A stretch of DNA of 16,183 nucleotides from Tichowtungia sp964398915 (lineage in GTDB: Bacteria > Verrucomicrobiota > Kiritimatiellia > Kiritimatiellales > Tichowtungiaceae). The translations under genes and the position numbers were made by a program. The stretch is taken from positions 1 to 16,183 of the forward strand of contig CAYNOR010000030.1 in the NCBI GenBank assembly GCA_964398915.1, written 5' to 3'. The notes under the pieces were generated by a model. The model made no database searches and was not told where the DNA came from. It saw only the letters and a list, made by a program, of their open reading frames with translations. Below, one piece after another: positions 6,614 to 12,349 of the stretch. Every line of letters starts with the position of its first letter. Position 1 is the first letter of the stretch.

Positions 6614-7476
6614 GAATTCCGGCGGATAATGAACGCAGCCAGCTGTTCGAGGCGGGTTGAATCCTTCAACCCCTGTAATGAAGCAACAGCCTTTTCTTCC
6701 AGCCGTTTTGCGTCGGCGGCCGTTTTTTCTATTCCGTGAACAGCTGGCCATGTCATTTTGCCTTTGGCCTTATCCGAGCCGATGTCCTTGCCCAGCTCCT
6801 CAACCGTCGCGCTTTCATCGAGCAGATCATCGGCCAGCTGAAATGCCAGCCCGGCATTTTCGCCGTACTGAGCCAGTTTTTCCAAAGTCTGGACGTTTGC
6901 TCCGGCACAGAGTCCGCCCATAACGCAGGCGGCACGAATCAGTGCGGCGGTTTTGTTGCGGTGGATATATTCAACCCGCTTCGAATCAGGTGTTTTACCT
7001 TCGGCATCCATATCTTCCATTTGCCCGCCGATTACGCCGCGGCTTCCGGCTGCACGGGCTAATTCCAGTGCCAGCGCGCCGCCTTGCGGACGGGTTGCCA
7101 GCACTTCAAAGGCAAAGGTCAGCAGGGCGTCACCGGCCAGAATGGCCGTGGCTTCATCGAATTGAATATGGCAGGTAGGACGTCCGCGCCGCAGTGTATC
7201 ATCGTCCATCGCCGGCAGATCATCATGAATCAGTGTGTAGGTATGGAGCAGTTCCAGCGCGCAGGCCGCCGGCAGAGCCTGTTCAGCGGTACCGCCGCAG
7301 GCTTCGCAAGCCGCGATGCAGAGGGCGGGGCGCAACCGCTTACCGCCTGCGAAAACACTGTACCGCATGGCTTCGTGCAGCCTGGCTGGCTGTTCGTTTG
7401 CGGGCGGAAGCAGGGCGTCAAGCGCCCGATTGACGGTTTCCACCAGCGTTTTCAGATCGTTTTGCAGATTGTTCAT
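6610..7476 (-). CDS. ispA: Short-chain polyprenyl diphosphate synthase (FPP/GGPP synthase, IspA-like)
   Basis: Condenses isopentenyl diphosphate with allylic diphosphates to C15 or C20 prenyl diphosphates, which feed undecaprenyl, quinone or carotenoid synthesis. The 288-aa protein has GGKRLRP (44-50) and the first aspartate-rich motif DDLPAMD (85-91). RRGRPTCH follows, then GGQMEDM, and the second motif DDLLD (216-220) with KDIGSDKAKGK. The first motif is the DDx4D type shared by bacterial FPP synthases and some GGPP synthases. A tyrosine sits five residues before it (HTYTLIHDD), as in E. coli IspA, so FPP is the more likely product, but GGPP cannot be excluded. The ATG at 7476 has no clear ribosome binding site. 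The gene converges on the zinc-ribbon gene with a 4-bp overlap. Confidence 0.93.
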   Translation of the reverse strand: MNNLQNDLKTLVETVNRALDALLPPANEQPARLHEAMRYSVFAGGKRLRPALCIAACEACGGTAEQALPAACALELLHTYTLIHDDLPAMDDDTLRRGRPTCHIQFDEATAILAGDALLTFAFEVLATRPQGGALALELARAAGSRGVIGGQMEDMDAEGKTPDSKRVEYIHRNKTAALIRAACVMGGLCAGANVQTLEKLAQYGENAGLAFQLADDLLDESATVEELGKDIGSDKAKGKMTWPAVHGIEKTAADAKRLEEKAVASLQGLKDSTRLEQLAAFIIRRNS

Positions 7477-7532
7477 CCGGCGGATAATAACCCAACGCCT
7501 TTATTAGTAAAGTAATAGCAGGGTAGAATGGT

Positions 7533-7562
7533 TTGACAGCGACGGGGGGGCAATTCTACTAT
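7533..7562 (+). promoter_or_regulatory. Candidate promoter for the ABC-class ATPase gene, with G7 in the spacer
   Basis: TTGACA (7533-7538) and TACTAT (7557-7562) are separated by 18 bp, about 55 bp before the ATG at 7618. The spacer contains a run of seven G (7544-7550). The -35 matches the rplU promoter exactly, which supports its use by the main sigma factor. Confidence 0.55.
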
Positions 7563-7617
7563 CTCCGCTCATTTTGCAGACGGGAACTGTTAACCACTAA
7601 GACGGGGAAGCTTCGCT

Positions 7618-9339
7618 ATGAAAGACAGAAAAGAGTTTTACAACCTGCTCACCGAAATTGACGGAAAACCCTTTGCGGAATACGAACGGGTACTCGGCGA
7701 CTTCGACTTTGCCCGCTACGTCATCAAATGCACCAAAATCAATACGGATCGTGATGCTGAAAATCCGGTCTTTAATATCCGTATTCCTCAGTCCATCGCC
7801 GAATTGCCCGGCCACCTCTACGACTCACCGGTTCGTCGCACCGCACTTGAAGATTTCCTGACCCGTAATGTGGCCGATGTGGCCGGTCGCATTGCGCATT
7901 TTAATGAAAGCGGCTGGGCCCGCCGCAACCTGATCGTCGCAGAGCCCGGCCAAAAGATTCTGCCCCGCACCTCCGTGCTGGTCACCAAAGAATACATCGA
8001 CGTGCGCATCCGCATCGCGCTGCCCTACAAGGTCTACGCGACCGGCGAACGCCTTGTAGACGCCGAAATGGCCCGCAAAGTGTTTTTCGACGATCTGCCG
8101 GAAGTCGTTAGCTCCAGTATTTTCTGTTGCAACCTCGATCTCGACGCCGCCGAAGAATTTGTTAACAGCATGGAAGATGCGGACCGTGTGCGCCAGACGC
8201 TCGCCACGCTCGGTTTTGTCAGCTTTGTGGGCGAAGGCTCACTGCTCGCCCGCGAGCAGAACAGCGATCTGCCCGATTACGAAAACCTGGCCCCCTTCGA
8301 AGTCTCTGAATCCGCCCAAACTGAAATCGAAGTGCCGAATGCGGGCAAAGTTTTCGGTCTCGGGATTCCGTCCGGTCTGACCGTCGTTCTCGGTAACGCC
8401 GCGAATGGACGTAAGGACTTTATGTCGGCCATTGCTGCCGGTGTGTTCAATCACATTCCCGGTGACGGGCGCGAAACCGTTATAACGGTTTCCGATGCGG
8501 TTCAGGTTGCCACCGATCGCGGCCGCAGTGTGCAGGAAGTCAATATCACGCCTTTCCTTGCTGAATCTGAACTATCCAACCCGGCATCCTACAGCACCCG
8601 TTCCGCCGACTCCTTCATCTCGCAGGCCGCCGCCACAATCGAAGCGCTTGAAGTGGGGGCCCGCGTACTGATTCTCGACGAAAACACCTCGTCGCCAGCC
8701 TTTCTAACCACCGATGCCCGCATCGCCGTTCTGCTTGGCGATACGCCGCGCACCTCGCTGGCACAGCGCGCCCGCCAAATGGTGGACGAGCTGGGTATCT
8801 CGCTGATCATCGGCGGTGAAAACCTCGTCGCCGAATATATCCCGCTGGCTGACACCGTACTGAAAGTTGAAGACTTCCAGGTCACGAACATCACGGAACA
8901 GGCCAAAGCGCTCAATCTGGCTGTTCTGCCGGAAGCTCCCGTCGTCAACCTCGGCTCGATGCTGGGCCGCTCACGCTGGATTATGCCGAGCAGTATTGAT
9001 GCCGCCGTCGGACGTATCGACCAGGTCATTGAAGCGATTGATATGAATGCAATTCAGTTCGGACGCTCTGTTATTGAGCTCGACAGCGTTCCGCAGATTG
9101 CCGACGAAAGCCAGACCCTCACCATCGGTCTGCTGCTTTACTACGCCAAACTCCGTTACATGCAGGAAGGCTACCCGCTGCGCGAAATGCTCGATATGAT
9201 CGACCGCGACCTCAGCAGCGAAGGCCTCGGCACCATCGCCCGCGATCTGCGCGGAGATCTGGCCCGTCCTCGTCGCTACGAACTGGCCGCCGCGCTCAAT
9301 CGCCTGCCGACGTTCCGCGTTTCGCATGCCACGGAATAA
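7618..9339 (+). CDS. Predicted ABC-class ATPase (ABC_ATPase family), P-loop degraded
   Basis: A 573-aa soluble protein that follows the layout of the 'predicted ATPase of the ABC class' family (Pfam ABC_ATPase, from memory). The N-terminal region includes PGQKILPRTSVLVTKEYIDVRIRIALP. A central part reads FFDDLPEVVSSSIFC and LGFVSFVGEGSLLAR. The nucleotide domain has GLGIPSGLTVVLGNAANGRKD at the P-loop position (about 248-267), then NHIPGDGRETVIT, and the Walker B ARVLILDENTS (348-358; D354, E355). Where relatives have GKST, this protein reads G264-R-K-D. The ABC signature region SGSTSQ is altered to DSFISQ (331-336). Nucleotide binding may therefore be weak or lost. The cellular role of the family is not established. 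It has its own candidate promoter and precedes dtd. Confidence 0.85.
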   Translation: MKDRKEFYNLLTEIDGKPFAEYERVLGDFDFARYVIKCTKINTDRDAENPVFNIRIPQSIAELPGHLYDSPVRRTALEDFLTRNVADVAGRIAHFNESGWARRNLIVAEPGQKILPRTSVLVTKEYIDVRIRIALPYKVYATGERLVDAEMARKVFFDDLPEVVSSSIFCCNLDLDAAEEFVNSMEDADRVRQTLATLGFVSFVGEGSLLAREQNSDLPDYENLAPFEVSESAQTEIEVPNAGKVFGLGIPSGLTVVLGNAANGRKDFMSAIAAGVFNHIPGDGRETVITVSDAVQVATDRGRSVQEVNITPFLAESELSNPASYSTRSADSFISQAAATIEALEVGARVLILDENTSSPAFLTTDARIAVLLGDTPRTSLAQRARQMVDELGISLIIGGENLVAEYIPLADTVLKVEDFQVTNITEQAKALNLAVLPEAPVVNLGSMLGRSRWIMPSSIDAAVGRIDQVIEAIDMNAIQFGRSVIELDSVPQIADESQTLTIGLLLYYAKLRYMQEGYPLREMLDMIDRDLSSEGLGTIARDLRGDLARPRRYELAAALNRLPTFRVSHATE

Positions 9340-9354
9340 CCGCCGGATCGGCGG
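9340..9354. terminator. Short GC hairpin after the ABC-class ATPase gene
   Basis: CCGCCG-GAT-CGGCGG begins on the base after the stop codon and forms a 6-bp GC stem with a 3-nt loop. No T-run follows, so it is not a textbook intrinsic terminator. It could protect the 3' end or cause pausing. Confidence 0.35.
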
Positions 9355-9366
9355 CTGTCAAAAGTC

Positions 9367-9449
9367 GAAGGTCTGAATGTCAAAAGTCAGCACGAACAGG
9401 ACTTAGGCTGTAAGACTCTCGACCTTTGACTTTTAGACTTTAGACCTTC
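9367..9449. repeat. Imperfect inverted repeat built from AAAGTC/AAGGTC words
   Basis: The left arm 9367-9389 and the reverse complement of the right arm 9427-9449 match at 18 of 23 positions, with a 37-bp spacer. Both arms are made of short words such as GAAGGTCT and AAAAGTCA. The repeat fills the gap between the ABC-class ATPase and dtd and ends 11 bp before the dtd ATG. The transcript could fold over the dtd leader. The function is unknown. Confidence 0.5.
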
Positions 9450-9460
9450 AGACTGTCCCC

Positions 9461-9913
9461 ATGAGGATTCTCGTCCAGCGCGTGAAGGCCGCGTCCGTAA
9501 AAGTTGACGGCAAAACCGTCGGCGATATTGGAAACGGTCTGCTCGTTTTAGTCGGCGTGTCACACGGCGACACCGCCGCCGATGCCGCCTTCCTTGCAAA
9601 GAAAACCGTCAACCTGCGCATCTTCGACGACGAAAACGGTGTCATGAACCGTTCCGTTCTCGACACCGGCGGCGCGATTCTGGCGGTCAGCCAGTTCACG
9701 CTTTATGGCGACTGCAAAAAGGGCAACCGCCCCAGCTACATCGACGCCGCTCTGCCGGACAAAGGCTTGAAGCTCTACGAAGAATATGTCAAACAGCTCC
9801 GCGAATCCGGCCCGCGCATTGAAACCGGCATCTTCCAGGCCGAAATGGAAGTCAGCCTCATCAATCACGGCCCGGTTACGCTGATTTTGGAAAGCACGGG
9901 AAGATTGGAATAG
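9461..9913 (+). CDS. dtd: D-aminoacyl-tRNA deacylase
   Basis: Removes D-amino acids (and glycine mis-attached to tRNA-Ala) from tRNA as a proofreading step. The 150-aa length is normal. It starts MRILVQRVKAASVKVDG and carries both family signatures: SQFTLYGDCKKGNRPSY (77-93) and the active-site GPVT (137-140) in NHGPVTLILES. All motifs are intact. There is no obvious ribosome binding site before the ATG, where the sequence reads CAGACTGTCCCC. The start fixes the canonical DTD N-terminus. Confidence 0.97.
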   Translation: MRILVQRVKAASVKVDGKTVGDIGNGLLVLVGVSHGDTAADAAFLAKKTVNLRIFDDENGVMNRSVLDTGGAILAVSQFTLYGDCKKGNRPSYIDAALPDKGLKLYEEYVKQLRESGPRIETGIFQAEMEVSLINHGPVTLILESTGRLE

Positions 9914-9940
9914 TGGAGTGTTGGAGTTACAAACAACTTA

Positions 9941-10981
9941 ATGAAAACCGTTTCCAAATGGAAAAATGAAAAGCCGCAAATACCGACGGCATCAGTATGG
10001 CTCCTCAATGATTTGGCCGAATATCGCGGTAAGCAGGATTTGTTTACTAAGCAGACACCTCAAAAACTCAAAGCTCTCCGCGAACACGCGTTGATAGAAA
10101 GCGCGGTTTCCTCGAATCGGATCGAAGGCGTGGAGGTTGATCAGAAACGGATCGGAACCGTGCTGTTCGGTAAAGGACACTTGCAGGATCGCGATGAGGA
10201 GGAAGTCCGCGGCTATCAAAAAGCGTTGAGTTGGATTCACGAGAAAGGGGCGAAAATTCCGCTTTCCGTCGAGACCGTTTTGAAACTGCACAAAATGACC
10301 CGCCCGAATCTCTGGGACAGCGGAACCTTTAAAAAAGATGATGGCGAAATTATCGAAAAGCATCCTGACGGACGCGTAACGCTACGGTTTAAACCGCTTC
10401 CCGCGGAAGAAACCCCGCAAGCAATGGAAAAGCTTTGCACGGATACGGTTCAGCTTTTACAGGGCAGAGAGGTTCCTCCGCTGATTCTACTGGCCGCTTT
10501 CAACCTGGACTTCCTTTGTATCCATCCGTTTCGCGACGGCAATGGGCGCGTTTCCCGTCTGCTGATTCTTCTGCTGATGTACCACCTTGGATTCGAAGCG
10601 GGCCGTTACATCAGTCTGGAGCGCATTATCGAGCAGAGCAAAGAACGCTACTATGACACCTTGAGGGAGAGTTCTCAGGCTTGGCATGAGGTGAAGCATA
10701 ATCCGTGGCCGTACATCAACTACCTGCTCTACACCCTTAAAGAACTTTATCAGGAATTCGAGGAACGGGTCGGTCAGATTGAAGCGCCGCGTGGTGAGAA
10801 AACTGCATTAATAGAAACCGCCATTCGGCACCTTGAAACGTTTTCGGTTTCAGATATCCAGCGAGCCTGTCCGGGAGTTAGTATCGACCTGATTCGGCGT
10901 ACATTGAAGGTCATGCAGGATAAAAATGAGGTAAAATGCACCCGTAAAGGACGCAGTGCCAAGTGGATGCGTGTTAATTAG
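9941..10981 (+). CDS. Fic family AMP-transferase with N-terminal inhibitory helix (class II)
   Basis: Fic proteins usually transfer AMP from ATP to a hydroxyl group of a target protein. The 346-aa protein has an N-terminal DUF4172-like segment and the inhibitory motif (S/T)xxxE(G/N) as SNRIEG (58-63, E62) within SAVSSNRIEGVEV. The complete Fic motif is HPFRDGNGRVSR (195-206), with catalytic H195. The C-terminus from about 285 looks like a winged helix (SVSDIQRACPGVSIDLIRRTLKVM, then KCTRKGRSAKW). The inhibitory motif inside the same chain explains the absence of a separate antitoxin. The start gives MKTVSKWKNEKPQIPT, and the nearest GGAG is 14 nt upstream, a poor site. It is the last intact gene before the mobile-element region. 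Confidence 0.93.
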   Translation: MKTVSKWKNEKPQIPTASVWLLNDLAEYRGKQDLFTKQTPQKLKALREHALIESAVSSNRIEGVEVDQKRIGTVLFGKGHLQDRDEEEVRGYQKALSWIHEKGAKIPLSVETVLKLHKMTRPNLWDSGTFKKDDGEIIEKHPDGRVTLRFKPLPAEETPQAMEKLCTDTVQLLQGREVPPLILLAAFNLDFLCIHPFRDGNGRVSRLLILLLMYHLGFEAGRYISLERIIEQSKERYYDTLRESSQAWHEVKHNPWPYINYLLYTLKELYQEFEERVGQIEAPRGEKTALIETAIRHLETFSVSDIQRACPGVSIDLIRRTLKVMQDKNEVKCTRKGRSAKWMRVN

Positions 10982-11024
10982 GTAATATCATTTTAATTGG
11001 GTAATAAATTAGGTAATAACGTTT

Positions 11025-11185
11025 TTCCAGTGGTTGGAATTTTAGAGCGGGCGTGGATTATGAAATTACTAGATTACGGGACCGGACCCTCTAATGGGTG
11101 ACCCCTCTGCTGGGCGGTGATTTGGAGTGATGCTTTGGGTTTCAAACATTGGAAAAACTCGGCAGAAACGTTCCAATGCTTGGGA
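11025..11185. repeat. Three degenerate copies of the dyad TTCCAA-NNN-TTGGAA
   Basis: The copies are TTCCAG-TGG-TTGGAA (11025-11039), TTTCAA-ACA-TTGGAA (11140-11154) and TTCCAA-TGC-TTGGGA (11171-11185). Each departs from a perfect dyad by one base. The last two are 31 bp apart (start to start), close to three helical turns, which fits a DNA-binding site array or a dispersed intergenic repeat. Confidence 0.5.
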
Positions 11186-11281
11186 GGTGGGTTTTGGGAA
11201 GGATCGGCGGAAATGATTTTAGAAAATATGGTTCTTATAATTATCGTGCTGTAGAGGCTGCCAAAGAGGGTGTGTTATGGG

Positions 11282-11376
11282 GGTTAAAGATAAAAACTAT
11301 GAATCAGGCGGACTGATAACCATATAGAGGTTCTTTGAAATAAGCTTCGGTCGGATGCAGAATACTCTTTCGAGTA
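11282..11376 (+). ncRNA. Candidate relic of an IS110 bridge RNA
   Basis: In IS110-group elements the region upstream of the transposase encodes a structured bridge RNA whose internal loops pair with target and donor DNA (established knowledge). Here the leader contains a stem ATCAG-GCGGA-CTGAT (11303-11317) extended by CTATG/CAT..AG (11297-11301 with 11321-11327) across an internal loop. A competing pairing GGTTA/TAACC (11282-11286 with 11317-11321) is possible, and a second hairpin TACTC-TTTC-GAGTA lies at 11363-11376. A stem with an internal loop at this place suits a bridge RNA, but ends and guide loops cannot be defined. The transposase is broken, so it is probably inactive. Confidence 0.3.
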
Positions 11377-11398
11377 ACAACAAACGAAAGGAGTACCC

Positions 11399-11911
11399 AT
11401 GCAAACGACCAAAGCAAATGTATTGTATGCAGGAGCAGACCTTCATGGAAATAATGTTTTTCTCTCGGTGTGCGATGCCGGGGGAACCGAAGTCTTCCGG
11501 CGAAGGGTCAAAACAGACCTCGATGCGGTCAATACGGCTCTGAACCCCTACTGGCCGAACATTCAGCAGATGGGTGTCGAGTCGACATTCAACTGGTACT
11601 GGTTCGTGGACGGGCTGCGCGCTCAGGGCCGCAACGTGACGCTGGGCAACCCGGCGCAGATGAAGCAGTACAGCGGACTTAAAAGCACGGATGACCGCTC
11701 CGATGCCCGCTGGCTGGCCGAACTGGTCCGGCTGGGCATTTTTCCGCAGAGCTACATTTATCCGGAAGACATCCGGGCGGTCCGTGACGCGCTCCGGCGC
11801 AGACAGCTCTTTGTCCGCCGCCGGACGCAGGTGCTGCTGAGTTTCACAAGCCTTCTGACCCGCTACGGGCTGGAAGCTCCCGGAATGTCGGGGTCAGTCC
11901 TTGAATTCTGA
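11399..11911 (+). pseudogene. IS110-family transposase, 3'-truncated
   Basis: This is the N-terminal DEDD (RuvC-like) half of an IS110 transposase: D14 in AGADLHGNN, E61 in GVESTFNWYW, and D99/D102 in DDRSDARWLAEL. The ATG is preceded by AAAGGAG at 5 nt. Only about the first 162 codons belong to the IS. From 11883 on, the sequence is identical to the 387-bp repeat, which adds a few foreign codons (SGSVLEF) and the stop. Full-length IS110 transposases have roughly 300-450 residues and a C-terminal Transposase_20 domain with the catalytic serine. That half is missing and is not seen elsewhere in the window. The product should be unable to recombine DNA. Confidence 0.88.
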
Positions 11912-12269
11912 CATTTAGGGTTAACGAGTCCGGGTTGCCAAGACCGCTTCGAGTCTGGTTTTACGGAGGGTTGTCCAGAGTACAAAATGGAGCCAGAGGC
12001 TCTTAGAATCGGACTGAGCAGGTGAGACAAGCGCGGTGATGGGGCCTTTGGCAGCGGTAAGCCGGGCGATGAGTTTTTATGATGGAGTAGAGGGGCCCCG
12101 GCAAAGGAAAAACAACTGATCCTAAATGTACAATTTTCCGGACTGATATTTTTTCATTGGGCTGTCCTTGAGGCACCAGCCGCCATCCCTGTCCCAAACG
12201 CATGCGAAAGTGAGCCCCCAAAATCACCGATTGGTACCCCGTCTTTTTCTTGTGCTGCAGGGGTGGGGG
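11883..12269 (+). repeat. 387-bp direct repeat, copy 1
   Basis: Identical at every base to 15736-16122 by my reading (offset 3,853). The left end holds TGTCGGGGTCAG and a hairpin GTCAG-TCCTTGAATT-CTGAC. The right end runs into a G tract that differs in length between copies (nine G here, five in copy 2). No terminal inverted repeats and no recognisable protein are found, although one minus-strand frame stays open. This copy joins directly to the cut IS110 transposase on its left and ends about 80 bp upstream of the glycosidase ATG on its right. Confidence 0.95.
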
Positions 12270-12349
12270 GGGGTATAAGTTCCCCTCAGTGGCTGTACGC
12301 ATCTACAAGTGAAGAACCCAACAGAAAACCGGAAGGGAACGTTTCTCCT

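Larger units (their letters stand above)
10982..11398. other. 417-bp intergenic region with quasi-palindromes and IS110 leader
   Basis: No convincing gene is present. The first 40 bp repeat the word AATTRGGTAATA three times, the first copy overlapping the Fic stop codon. Three degenerate copies of the 15-bp dyad TTCCAA-N3-TTGGAA lie at 11025-11039, 11140-11154 and 11171-11185. A separate 8-bp inverted repeat, CATTGGAA/TTCCAATG, spans 11147-11178. The right part is the leader of the IS110 transposase, with stem-loops at 11297-11327 and 11363-11376. A strong AAAGGAG lies 5 nt before the transposase ATG. The left boundary of the IS cannot be placed from one copy. Confidence 0.6.

Noticed and set aside
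6618..7488. The 13-mer TCCGGCGGATAAT at both ends of the polyprenyl synthase gene (6618-6630 and 7476-7488)
   Set aside because: One copy encodes the protein C-terminus and the other overlaps the start codon. There is no further similarity around them, so coincidence is the simplest explanation.
12003..12302. Minus-strand frame of 99 codons in repeat copy 1, with a matching 89-codon frame at 15856-16125
   Set aside because: The shared part is preserved only because the two copies are identical. The predicted protein has no recognisable motif, no clear ribosome binding site, and a different N-terminus in each copy.
12263..12349. Upstream in-frame extension of the glycosidase (29 codons beginning in the repeat's G tract)
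   Set aside because: It would bury the signal peptide MKVKYILLTACAASALA behind a polar leader. The ATG at 12350 gives a normal signal peptide.
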